Origin: Nocardia sp.
GTDB lineage: Bacteria; Actinomycetota; Actinomycetes; Mycobacteriales; Mycobacteriaceae
NCBI RefSeq assembly: GCF_025465275.1
Contig: NZ_JAODNK010000179.1
Location: 1 to 61,921, forward strand
DNA: 61,921 nt
Reading direction: 5' to 3'
Made by a program: the position numbers and the translations under genes. Below, in pieces: positions 54,754 through 61,921 of the stretch. The notes under the pieces are model-generated. The model did not search any database. It was not told the origin of the DNA and worked only from the letters and a program-made list of their open reading frames with translations. The stretch's first letter is position 1. The number at the start of each line of letters is the position of its first letter.

Positions 54754-55650
54754 ATGGCTATCAACTTCATTCCCGAGTTCTGGTCCGATCAGGTCCTCGT
54801 CCCGTTCGAGGCTGACCTGGTCTTCGGTCAGCCCAAGGTGGCGAACCGCAAGTACGAGGGCACTATTCGCCAGAAGGGCGACACCGTCCACGTCTCGTCC
54901 ATCGGCGACCCGACCGTCAAGAAGTACGACAAGAACACCAACCTCGACGTCGAGGATCTGTCGGACGCAGAGACCGCGATGATCATCGACCAGGGCGACT
55001 ACTTCGCCTTCCGCGTCAACGACGTCGACGAGCTGCAGTCGGCTGTGAACTTCGAAGACCCGGCCACCGCCCGCGCCGGTTACAAGCTTCAGAACCAGGT
55101 CGACCTGTTCCTGTACAAGCAGCTCACCGCCGGTGTGCTGGCGGGCAACCAGCTGGGCCGCATCACTGTGACCGAAGGCGAGCCGGAGAAGGCGACCGCC
55201 GGTCAGCTCAGCGTGTACCGCGTCGCGGTGAAGCTGCGCGAGAAGCTCGACCGCGCCTCGGTCACCAAGAACGGCCGCTACCTGGCGATCCCGCCGGAGC
55301 TGCTGTCTCCGCTGCTGCTCGATGAGCGTTTCATCAGCGCTGACAAGCTCGGCAGCGTCGGCCCGCTGCTCAACGGCACCGTCGGCCGCATGGCCGGTTT
55401 CGACATCCTGGAGTCGAACAACATCAACAAGGTCGGTGGCGCGGGCGCGGCCAAGGACGACTACGTGATCGTCGCGGGCGTCTCCGAGGCCCTGTCGTTC
55501 GCCAACCAGCTGTCCAACGTCGAGACGATCCGCGACCCGAACCGGTTCGCCGACATCGTGCGTGGCGTGAACATCTACGGCGGCAAGGTCTTCCGCCCTG
55601 AGGGCCTGGCCTCGGCGTCCGTGCTGCTGGCCCCGCCGACCGCCGCATAG
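54754..55650 (+). CDS. Major capsid protein
   Basis: 298 residues from ATG 54754 with AAGGAG upstream. N-terminal FIPEFWSDQVLVPFEADLVFGQPKVANRKYEG, then KGDTVHVSSIGDPTVKKYDKNTNLDVEDLSDAETAMIIDQGDYFAFRVNDVDELQS, and late DNRFADIVRGVNIYGGKVFRPEGLA-like features fit the HK97-fold P22 coat-related class used by many actinophages. Strong ribosome site and a strong terminator after it suggest high expression. Confidence 0.88.
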   Translation: MAINFIPEFWSDQVLVPFEADLVFGQPKVANRKYEGTIRQKGDTVHVSSIGDPTVKKYDKNTNLDVEDLSDAETAMIIDQGDYFAFRVNDVDELQSAVNFEDPATARAGYKLQNQVDLFLYKQLTAGVLAGNQLGRITVTEGEPEKATAGQLSVYRVAVKLREKLDRASVTKNGRYLAIPPELLSPLLLDERFISADKLGSVGPLLNGTVGRMAGFDILESNNINKVGGAGAAKDDYVIVAGVSEALSFANQLSNVETIRDPNRFADIVRGVNIYGGKVFRPEGLASASVLLAPPTAA

Positions 55651-55661
55651 TCGGCTATTAC

Positions 55662-55690
55662 GGGCGGGACACTGCGTCGGTGTCCCGCCC
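55662..55690 (+). terminator. Terminator after major capsid gene
   Basis: GGGCGGGACAC (55662-55672) and GTGTCCCGCCC (55680-55690), 11 bp perfect, 7-base loop, then GGTTTTCG. It lies between the capsid gene and the convergent inserted gene at 55706. Confidence 0.82.
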
Positions 55691-55705
55691 GGTTTTCGTG
55701 CAATG

Positions 55706-56275
55706 TCAACGAGTCCGGGAGCTGTGTCTTAAGAGCTGACGCCGAGTTCTCTCTGGGGGAGTAGTGGCAGTGCGTACTGCATCCACATATTCGGCATACA
55801 CCCGGTGGACCACCGTCATCCGACGACCAGCCTCTTCGTCGATAGCGTTGGCGTTTCTCGTTTGTCCCTGATCGCGCCAAAACTCAAGCTGCGCTGAATA
55901 GCCTTCCAGGGCTTCGAACAGGCTTGCTATGTACGCGTCAAGCGATGGGGGCCCAGCCATCGTTGCTGGTGCTTTCACATCGAACAGCGCCGTCCACTTC
56001 TCCAAGTGGGCGGCGTGCAGCCGCGTTATAGATTCGGATTCTCCCATGTCGATCAGGATGGCTCGGAACACTCGCGCCGATTCCATGAACTGATCTGTTC
56101 GAACAAGCAGGTCGCGGTGAGTCTCAACCCGTCGATCGTAGACAGCTTGGATTCGGGTGTTATCAGCCAGTACCCGCTGATTGCGGGCGGTCAACCAGTT
56201 GGCCGCGAAGGTGATTCCACCACCGACGATCGTGCCTCCGAGGCCGAACAAAGCAGTAGCAAGCTCGAATGCCAT
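55706..56275 (-). CDS. Membrane-anchored coiled-coil protein, moron in structural operon
   Basis: 189 residues from ATG 56275 on the minus strand, against the late operon. N-terminal span LFGLGGTIVGGGITFAANWLTA, then a long helical region with YDRRVETHRDLLVRTDQFMESARVFRAI and a basic C-terminus. It is lower in GC than its neighbours and flanked by the capsid terminator. The inserted position and opposite strand indicate expression from the prophage, possibly for superinfection exclusion; function not known. Confidence 0.65.
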   Translation of the reverse strand: MAFELATALFGLGGTIVGGGITFAANWLTARNQRVLADNTRIQAVYDRRVETHRDLLVRTDQFMESARVFRAILIDMGESESITRLHAAHLEKWTALFDVKAPATMAGPPSLDAYIASLFEALEGYSAQLEFWRDQGQTRNANAIDEEAGRRMTVVHRVYAEYVDAVRTATTPPERTRRQLLRHSSRTR

Positions 56276-56326
56276 GCAGCACAGGCTATCCGCTAGTAGA
56301 CCCTTTAATCTTGCTGAGAGGCTTCA

Positions 56327-56755
56327 GTGCTCACCTACGCCACTGTCGACCAGCTCGCCGAGCACGTGACGGCAGCCCAGCTCGACAAGCTCGCGGTCGG
56401 CGACGCCGCCCGCTACATCCAGTCGGCCACACAAATCGTGCGGACTGCGACGAAGAACGACCTGTACGACGTCACCCCCGCTGGTATGCCGACAGATCCA
56501 GTCCTCGCAGGCGCACTGGCCGTCGCCACCTGTGTGCAGGTGCGCGAGTGGATCTGCAACGACATCAACCCGCTCACAGGCGTGGCCGGTCTCGCCCCGA
56601 CGGTCGCCTCCGCATCTACCAACGGCTCTTCGGTCAGCTACAACAACACTGACCAGGCCGCCGCCCGCGCCCAGCTGCTCACGGAACTGGCCGACGCCGC
56701 CCGAATCGAGCTGCGCAATGTTGGGCTCGCCTCCTCGAAGGTGGCCCGGCGATGA
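56327..56755 (+). CDS. Head-tail connector protein 1
   Basis: 142 residues from GTG 56327. Helical head-completion (gp6/gp15-like) pattern: LTYATVDQLAEHVTAAQLDKLAVGDAARYIQSATQIVRTAT, PVLAGALAVATCVQVREWI. Four-base overlap with the next gene. Expected to form the adaptor ring below the portal. Confidence 0.72.
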   Translation: MLTYATVDQLAEHVTAAQLDKLAVGDAARYIQSATQIVRTATKNDLYDVTPAGMPTDPVLAGALAVATCVQVREWICNDINPLTGVAGLAPTVASASTNGSSVSYNNTDQAAARAQLLTELADAARIELRNVGLASSKVARR

Positions 56756-57078
56756 ATGACCCGCTCGCGATGTTCTGGCGTCACTGGGTTCTGGTGCGCC
56801 GCTACGTCGGCAACGGCGCGGCCGGACCGGAATACGAAACGCCGACCGGCGAGCGCTGCAACGTCGCCTCCAAGCGGCAGGTTGTGCGCGATGGCAGCGG
56901 AGACGAGGTCACCTCGTCGACCTCGGTTGTGTTCCCTCCTACGGTCGCCCCGATACCGCCCGGCTCAGAGGTGACACTGCCCGCTGAATTCGGCGGAGGC
57001 ACTGCTGATGTCGTGTCCGTCTCCGTATCCCACGCTGGCCCGCCATTCCCGGACACCCAAGTCGTCTACCTCGAATAG
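56752..57078 (+). CDS. Head-closure (stopper) protein
   Basis: 108 residues from ATG 56752. Beta-rich: HWVLVRRYVGNGAAGPEYETPTGERCNVASKRQVVRDGSG, VVFPPTVAPIPPGSEVTLPAEFG, a pattern of phage stopper/head-closure proteins. Second of four head-to-tail genes in conserved order. Confidence 0.7.
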   Translation: MNDPLAMFWRHWVLVRRYVGNGAAGPEYETPTGERCNVASKRQVVRDGSGDEVTSSTSVVFPPTVAPIPPGSEVTLPAEFGGGTADVVSVSVSHAGPPFPDTQVVYLE

Positions 57079-57092
57079 AAGGAGGCCGCGCG

Positions 57093-57434
57093 ATGGCGCT
57101 GTCGATGCGATGGGACGGCGAGCAGGTCTCGGCCGCAGCCCGCGAGGGTCTGGAAAAGGGACTGTTCGAGGCGGCGGAAGTGCTGCTCGCGCAAGCGAAT
57201 GCGCTCGTGCCGATCGAAGAGGGCACCCTCCAGAACTCCGGCACTGCCGAGGTGCGCGACGGTAAGGCCCGCGTCGGATTCAACACGCCGTACGCGCTGC
57301 GCCAGCACGAGGACCTGAGCCTTCATCACGCGAACGGCCGCACCGCGAAGTACTTGGAGAAGCCGCTCAACCAGTTCGGTCCGGAGCTGGAAGCCATTGC
57401 TGGAGCTGCCATTACGAGGCGGCTCGGGTCATGA
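57093..57434 (+). CDS. HK97 gp10-like neck protein
   Basis: 113 residues from ATG 57093 with AAGGAGG upstream. ALSMRWDGEQVSAAAREGLEKGLFEAAEVLLAQANALVPIEEGTLQNSGTAEV, then GFNTPYALRQHEDLSLHHANGRTAKYLEKPL, is the standard gp10-like pattern. Overlaps the tail terminator gene by four bases. Confidence 0.78.
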   Translation: MALSMRWDGEQVSAAAREGLEKGLFEAAEVLLAQANALVPIEEGTLQNSGTAEVRDGKARVGFNTPYALRQHEDLSLHHANGRTAKYLEKPLNQFGPELEAIAGAAITRRLGS

Positions 57435-57871
57435 GCGCCGACACCGGCCAGTTCGTCGACGCGCTGGCCCGCTACCTCCACAGCGCAGGTATGGCCCGCT
57501 ACCAGTCGGTCGGCGCATATCCCGACGGCGATATCCCGGCGGTGTTCTTCAACCTACTGCCCGCGAACCCAGAAGCGGCACTGGCGATCACCGTTTACGA
57601 CGAGCTGTTCGACCGCGACGACCACAACCCGGACCTGTACGTACAGCTGCGCTGGCGCACCGCAGGCAAGGACCCGCGCGCCGTCGACTCCGCCGCAGAC
57701 GCCGCCAGTCGCATCCTGCACGACCAAACACATCTGACCTTCCCCGGCGGAGTGCGAGTGCTGCTGTGCCGCAGGAAGGTTCGCGGCATCACCACCCCGG
57801 ATTCCAACGGCCGCTATGAGCGCGCCGACTCCTACGTTTTCACCCTCAACCCAGGAGGCACGACACCGTGA
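57431..57871 (+). CDS. Tail terminator protein
   Basis: 146 residues from ATG 57431. VDALARYLHSAGMARYQSVGAYPDGDIPAVFFNLLPANPEAALAITVYDELFDRDDHNPDLYVQLRWRTAGKDPRAVDSAADAASRILHD matches the phage minor capsid/tail terminator family. It caps the tail tube for joining to the head. Confidence 0.75.
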   Translation: MSADTGQFVDALARYLHSAGMARYQSVGAYPDGDIPAVFFNLLPANPEAALAITVYDELFDRDDHNPDLYVQLRWRTAGKDPRAVDSAADAASRILHDQTHLTFPGGVRVLLCRRKVRGITTPDSNGRYERADSYVFTLNPGGTTP

Positions 57872-58641
57872 CCACTCTCCAGGCTCCCAACTCGGCCGGT
57901 ATGGCGACCGCGCTCGCCCGCGACTACGCCGTCCAGGTAGACATCAACTACGGCACCGCCCAGTCCGGCACCCCCGAGTGGGTGTTCGTCATGGGCCTGA
58001 ACAAGGTCTCGCCGTCCAACGACATCACCCTCCAGGACGACGGCGACATCCACTCCAACGGCCGCAAGTCGCAGATCGCGACCGCCATCGGCGAGAACCT
58101 GGAAATCGCCGGCCTGCGTAAGGGCAACCTCTCGGCGGGATTCGTTGCTGACCCCGGTCAGGAGAAGCTGCGCAGCCACGGCGAGGACATCGGTGCCGCG
58201 AACACCGCGCACGTCCGCTACTGGCGCACCGACGGCATCGACGAGGCCAAGGAAGGCTACTTCGCCGCGTCCTGGGTGTCGGCTGCCGACGATAAGGAGG
58301 GCCTGTACGGCTTCACGTGCACCCTGACCGGCAAGGGTCAGCACAAGAAGATCGCGAAGCCGACCGCCCCGACCGCGAAGACCATCACCCTGCCGAGCGG
58401 TTCGACCGGCGGCACCTTCACCGTCACCGTGGACGGCCAGAGCACTCCCGGTATCGCCTACAACGCGACCGCGGCTGCGGTGAAGACCGCACTGGAAGCT
58501 ATGACGACCATCGGCGCTGGCAAGGCCGAAGTGACCGGCAGCACGGGCGGCCCCTACACCGTGAACCTGCCCGGCACCGTCTCGACCGTGACCGCATCGG
58601 GCACCAGCCTGACCCCGTCGGGCACCGTCGCCGTCGCCTGA
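57868..58641 (+). CDS. Major tail protein
   Basis: 257 residues from GTG 57868 with AGGAGG upstream. N-terminal part (ALARDYAVQVDINYGTAQSGTPEWVFVMGLNKVSPSNDITLQDDGDIHSNGRKSQIATA) fits tube-forming proteins. Residues about 175-257 (KTITLPSGSTGGTFTVTVDGQSTPGIAYNATAAAVKTALEAM to TVTASGTSLTPSGTVAVA) are an added Thr/Gly-rich surface domain, as in many actinophages. Multiple copies form the tail tube. Confidence 0.82.
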   Translation: MTTLQAPNSAGMATALARDYAVQVDINYGTAQSGTPEWVFVMGLNKVSPSNDITLQDDGDIHSNGRKSQIATAIGENLEIAGLRKGNLSAGFVADPGQEKLRSHGEDIGAANTAHVRYWRTDGIDEAKEGYFAASWVSAADDKEGLYGFTCTLTGKGQHKKIAKPTAPTAKTITLPSGSTGGTFTVTVDGQSTPGIAYNATAAAVKTALEAMTTIGAGKAEVTGSTGGPYTVNLPGTVSTVTASGTSLTPSGTVAVA

Positions 58642-58660
58642 CCCCGGAAAGGCACGCATC

Positions 58661-59311
58661 GTGCAGGAATTCGACGAGTTCCTAGACCCGGACCTGTATC
58701 TGCCGGTGCGCGGCCATCAGGTGCGCATCACATCCCCGTCCGCCTGGGACGGGCTGCGAATGCGCAGGCTCCTCGCCGACCTCGACGCGCTCACCCCCGA
58801 GGTGGAGCGCGTCGAGGTTCGGCGGCTCCTAGGCGCAGCATGGGACCAGCTCGACCGGCTAGGCGCGGACTCCACCATCATCGCCCTGGCCGGGCGCACA
58901 GCCCTGCTGCACTTCGGCAAGAGCCCCGACGCGGCGGCGGCGTTCTGGAACGGCGAGATCGACCCCGACGGCGACGGCGAACCTGTTGTCGCCGTGGACA
59001 CTTCAGCACCCGGATACCTCGGCCCGGACGACCCCGGCGGCGGCCCCGTCGACCCGGCGAGCGGACTGCGCGCCTGGTTCAACCCGCCGGAGATGGCCCC
59101 GGTCAACGCGATCTCGCCCACTCTTTCGTGGCGAGAAGTGCTGGCGTGCTGGCGCGATATCGAACTTGACATGCACTCCGCATACGGAGTGGACGTCAAT
59201 TCTGGTGTGCTGCATGAGCGCCCGTGGCGCTGGCTCGAGGTACGCATCCGCGACCTCGCCAGCTCGCCCGGCACGCGGCTACACCGCGCAATCCTTCCCC
59301 CAATCGTGTGA
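58661..59311 (+). CDS. Tail assembly chaperone, long paralogue
   Basis: 216 residues from GTG 58661. N-terminal 95 residues (LDPDLYLPVRGHQVRI, RRLLADLDALTPEVERVEVRRLLGAAWDQL, ALAGRTALLHFGKSP) are clearly related to the next gene. The C-terminal half (SPTLSWREVLACWRDIELDMHSAYGVD, RPWRWLEVRIRDLASSPGTRLHRA) recalls the extended GpGT form. It does not depend on any visible ribosomal slip site. Assists polymerisation of the tail around the tape measure. Confidence 0.72.
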   Translation: MQEFDEFLDPDLYLPVRGHQVRITSPSAWDGLRMRRLLADLDALTPEVERVEVRRLLGAAWDQLDRLGADSTIIALAGRTALLHFGKSPDAAAAFWNGEIDPDGDGEPVVAVDTSAPGYLGPDDPGGGPVDPASGLRAWFNPPEMAPVNAISPTLSWREVLACWRDIELDMHSAYGVDVNSGVLHERPWRWLEVRIRDLASSPGTRLHRAILPPIV

Positions 59312-59322
59312 GGACTACACCT

Positions 59323-59709
59323 ATGGCCGCGCTGCGCGACCTATCCGAGTTCTACGACCCGGACCTCTCGCTGCCCATCGGCGGCGTCATCTACATGGTC
59401 AAGAGCCCCGGCATCACAGAAGCGGACCGGCTCCGACTGCTGATCATCGACGAAACCCTTTCCGCCGCAGACGAGTACGAGGAAATCATCAAGATCCTCG
59501 GCCCCGCCCGCGAGCAGATGGCACGCAACGGCGTCGCGGACACGATGGCGATGCACGCGGGCCGCACCGCGCTACTGCACTTCGGCGGAAGCCCCAGCAT
59601 GGGCCGCGCCAACTGGCAGTTCGCCCAGCTCGCCGACTTTGTCGACATCCAGGCACTTCTCGACTCCTCCAAGGCCGACGACGAGGCGGAAGCCAGTCGC
59701 GCCGACTAA
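59323..59709 (+). CDS. Tail assembly chaperone, short paralogue
   Basis: 128 residues from ATG 59323. DLSEFYDPDLSLPIGGVIYMVKSPGITEADRLRLLIIDETLS, ILGPAREQMARNGV and MHAGRTALLHFGGSPSMGRANWQFAQ align with the N-terminal half of the previous gene. Lies 18 bp before the tape measure, the standard GpG place. A slip site was sought at the ends of both chaperone genes and not found. Confidence 0.72.
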   Translation: MAALRDLSEFYDPDLSLPIGGVIYMVKSPGITEADRLRLLIIDETLSAADEYEEIIKILGPAREQMARNGVADTMAMHAGRTALLHFGGSPSMGRANWQFAQLADFVDIQALLDSSKADDEAEASRAD

Positions 59710-59727
59710 CTTTGAACGGAGCCGAAT

Positions 59728-61921
59728 ATGTCAACACGGGTCGGCGAAATCTATGCCGAACTCACCCTTGACGACTCCCGCTTCCAACGTCGAATGGCCA
59801 GTGCTGAAGTGAGCTTCACCGGCCTGCGCGGTGCTGCCGAGCGGGCCGCCGGTCAGATTGATCGCAGCTTCCGCAACACCGGCTCCAGCATCGAACGTGG
59901 TGGGCTCGGCGCACGCAACGCCGCCCGCGACATCGGACGAGTCGGAGATGCCGCACAAGGCGCAGCGCGCGACGTCGACCGCATCGAACGGTCAGCAGGG
60001 CAGGCCGCCAGCGCAACTCGGCGAATCGACCTGCCCGCCGGCCTGGCGCAATCGGCGTCGCGTGCCTCCGAAGCGCTCGGCCGGATCGGGGAACGCGCCA
60101 CGGGCGCGGCCTCGACCGGCTCGTCCTTCGGGGACTCGTTCGTCGGCGGCTTCGCAGGCAAGCTCCAGGGCATCGGCGGCAAGGGCGGACCTATCGCGAT
60201 GGCGCTGGTCGGCGTCGCCAGTATCGGCCTCGCTGCCGGTGCCGTGCTGGCAGGTGCGATCAGCGACGGAATGCAGATGGAGGAGGACTCCGCCCTTATC
60301 CAGGCCCGTCTAGGCGTCAACGACGAAACGATGAAGGTCATCGGCCAAGCTGCCGGGCTGGCCTTCACGAACGGCTGGGGCGACTCGGTCCACTCCAACA
60401 TGCAAGGCGTCCAGGCCGCGATCGAATCGGGTCTGCTCAACGGCGAAGAAACCGCCGACCAGATGCAACCTCTGATCGAAAAGCTCAACGTCGTCGCTGA
60501 CGTTATGGGCGAGGACATTCCAGCGGTCGCGCGGTCAGCCGGACAGGCGGTCAAGAACGGCATCGCCAAGGACGGTGCAGAGGCGTTCGACCTGCTCATC
60601 AAGGCCCAGCAGAATGGGCTGAACGTCTCGGAAGACCTGCTCGACTCGTTCGACGAGTATTCCACCCAGTTGCGCGCATTGGGCCTCGAAGGGGCCGACG
60701 GCTGGGCGCTCGTCGCACAGGGCGTAAAGGCCGGTGCCCGCGACACCGACGTCATGATCGACTCCCTCAAGGAGTTCAAGCTCCGCGTCACCGACGGAAC
60801 CGCCGAAGGCGCAGCAGGATTCGACAAGCTCGGCGTCTCGGCTGAAGAAGCACAGACGGCCATGGCCGCTGGCGGCGAATCAGCCCGCGACATGACAGCC
60901 AAGCTGCTGCGCGGGCTCCAAAGCGTCAAAGACCCGCAGGACCGCTACAACGCCGCCCTCGCGCTGTTCGGCACGAAGTTCGAGGACATCCAGGGCGCGG
61001 TCTACAAGCTGAACCTCGACACCGCCGTCCAGGAATTCGGTGACGTCGCTGGCGCCGCTGACAAAGCGGGCCAGACGATCAGTGACACCACGGCGCACAA
61101 GTTCGAGGCCGCGAAGAACTCGATCACCGCGGCGATGGATGGCGTCAAGTTCTCGATCGCTGAGGCGTTCGGCACGACATTGCAGCAGGCGGCGGACTGG
61201 GTCTCGGCTCACAAGCCGGAGATCATCGCGTTCTTCACCAACCTCGCGGATGCCGGGCTTGCCTGCCTGGACGGGCTGATCACCTTCGCTTCCGGTGCAC
61301 TGCGGGCGTTCGCGTCCATGCAGGAGGGGATCGGCGACGCCCTCGGGACGGTTCTGAAGGGCCTCGGTGGCTTCAGCGAGAAGCTGGGCGGCATCATCAA
61401 GCACATCCCCGGCATGGAGGATGCGGGCAAGGCGATCGAGGGCGCTGGTTCGGCGACCAAGCTGTACGGCGAATTCGTTGACGGCGCAGCCGATAAGGCC
61501 CGCGCGCTGGCCGACGTGCTCGACAACGCTAAGCCGAAGATCGACGACATCAGGGATTCCGTCCGCAGCGCAGGCCAACAGGCGGCGGGCGCAGCGGAGA
61601 TGACGCGAATGCTCGGCGGCGCGATCTCCGAAATCCCAGACGACCGCACCGTCACCGTGCGGGCACTGACCGACGAGGCGAAGCGCAATCTCGAAGCGTT
61701 CGGATTCAAGGTCGAATCCCTGCCTGACGGCACGTCGAAGGTCACCGCGCAAACCGCTGACGCACAGAAGGTGATCGACGCCTTCATCGCGCAAAACAAC
61801 GGCCGCAAGATCACCACCTACACCACGAACGAGATCCAAGACGTTCGAGTGCAGGCGACAAAGAACGCTGGTCTGGACCCGAATCAGGGTCTCGTGCAAG
61901 GCCCTGTGTACATGCCCGACG
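59728..61921 (+). CDS. Tape measure protein, N-terminal part (continues at base 1)
   Basis: ATG 59728; the reading frame is open to the window end and resumes at base 1, giving 1204 residues in all after removing the 127-bp overlap. At about 0.15 nm per residue this predicts a tail of about 180 nm. N-terminal RVGEIYAELTLDDSRFQRRMASAEVSFTGLRGAAER is typical. A hydrophobic Gly/Ala segment at about residues 150-180 (IAMALVGVASIGLAAGAVLAGAIS) and the TMP repeat region (VARSAGQAVKNGIAKDGAEAFDLLIKAQQNGL, FEAAKNSITAAMDGVKFSIAEAFG) follow. The second hydrophobic region near residue 500 may insert in the host membrane. The C-terminal portion is described at 1-1548. Confidence 0.9.
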   Translation, partial: MSTRVGEIYAELTLDDSRFQRRMASAEVSFTGLRGAAERAAGQIDRSFRNTGSSIERGGLGARNAARDIGRVGDAAQGAARDVDRIERSAGQAASATRRIDLPAGLAQSASRASEALGRIGERATGAASTGSSFGDSFVGGFAGKLQGIGGKGGPIAMALVGVASIGLAAGAVLAGAISDGMQMEEDSALIQARLGVNDETMKVIGQAAGLAFTNGWGDSVHSNMQGVQAAIESGLLNGEETADQMQPLIEKLNVVADVMGEDIPAVARSAGQAVKNGIAKDGAEAFDLLIKAQQNGLNVSEDLLDSFDEYSTQLRALGLEGADGWALVAQGVKAGARDTDVMIDSLKEFKLRVTDGTAEGAAGFDKLGVSAEEAQTAMAAGGESARDMTAKLLRGLQSVKDPQDRYNAALALFGTKFEDIQGAVYKLNLDTAVQEFGDVAGAADKAGQTISDTTAHKFEAAKNSITAAMDGVKFSIAEAFGTTLQQAADWVSAHKPEIIAFFTNLADAGLACLDGLITFASGALRAFASMQEGIGDALGTVLKGLGGFSEKLGGIIKHIPGMEDAGKAIEGAGSATKLYGEFVDGAADKARALADVLDNAKPKIDDIRDSVRSAGQQAAGAAEMTRMLGGAISEIPDDRTVTVRALTDEAKRNLEAFGFKVESLPDGTSKVTAQTADAQKVIDAFIAQNNGRKITTYTTNEIQDVRVQATKNAGLDPNQGLVQGPVYMPD
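61795..61921. repeat. Right copy of 127-bp terminal direct repeat (circular join)
   Basis: Exact copy of bases 1-127. Removing it and joining 61794 to 1 restores one uninterrupted tape measure gene (59728 to 61794, then 1 to 1548). Confidence 0.95.

Noticed and set aside
58661..59709. Programmed ribosomal frameshift joining the two tail chaperone genes
   Set aside because: No slippery heptamer was seen near 59311 or 59709, and each gene has its own start and stop.

Overview
The window is a circularly closed temperate actinobacteriophage (or excised prophage) of a high-GC member of the Mycobacteriales. The last 127 bases (61795-61921) repeat the first 127 exactly, so the element is a circle of 61,794 bp opened inside the tape measure gene. 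High GC, frequent GTG starts, Type VII secretion (ESX) substrates, LppA-like lipoproteins, a WhiB-like protein and an MmyB-type regulator point to Nocardia, Rhodococcus, Gordonia or a close relative. Nocardia or Rhodococcus is my inference only. Gene content is that of a long-tailed siphovirus.

Layout. (1) 48.5 kb to the end and on to 9.3 kb: late genes on the + strand. They run terminase small and large subunits, portal, minor capsid protein, scaffold, major capsid, head-tail connectors, tail terminator, major tail protein, two paralogous tail assembly chaperones, a 1204-residue tape measure protein with an NlpC/P60-like domain, minor tail proteins, an amidase endolysin, a holin, a coiled-coil membrane protein and tail fibre proteins. 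(2) 9.4-14.2 kb: accessory genes (small membrane protein, XRE-TPR regulator divergent from a flavoprotein, membrane pentapeptide-repeat protein, DUF2637-like protein). (3) 14.2-19.6 kb: lysogeny module, with a ParE/Phd-type toxin-antitoxin pair, a complex attP containing the 3' half of tRNA-Gly(TCC) and a complete tRNA-Pro(TGG), tyrosine integrase, a degenerate ImmA-like protein, an MmyB-like regulator, a small XRE repressor and a divergent excisionase. (4) 19.7-41.6 kb: early genes. These include YqaJ exonuclease, a Sak4-like ATPase, a replication protein, SSB, a metallophosphoesterase, RusA, ParB-like and PAPS-reductase-like (IbrA/IbrB-like) proteins, a methyltransferase, HNH and many small zinc-binding or unknown proteins. 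They are interrupted by a gene-free control region (25.4-26.1 kb) and a lower-GC accessory trio (33.5-35.3 kb). (5) 42.2-48.1 kb: an inverted 6-kb cargo island with an EspC-like ESX substrate, two WxG/DUF1023-type alpha/beta hydrolases each followed by a lipoprotein, a YbaB-like protein and a membrane protein. It reads as a phage-borne Type VII effector/immunity cassette.

Regulation. A GCGCAGT-type motif, either palindromic or in direct repeats 11 bp apart, fills the 17-bp spacer of the excisionase promoter. It also lies 9-10 bp upstream of -35-like elements near 25.6, 25.95, 35.5 and 42.0 kb. The two promoters at 25.6 and 25.95 kb are near-copies. Between them lies a tandem array of seven 11-bp repeats. 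Early genes share a stereotyped GAAAGGAACCACCC leader before their start codons, whereas many late genes use AAGGAGG-like sites. Arm-type repeats flank the tRNA-derived attP core as expected for a lambda/L5-type integrase.

All functions are from reading sequence and motifs. No database search was possible.
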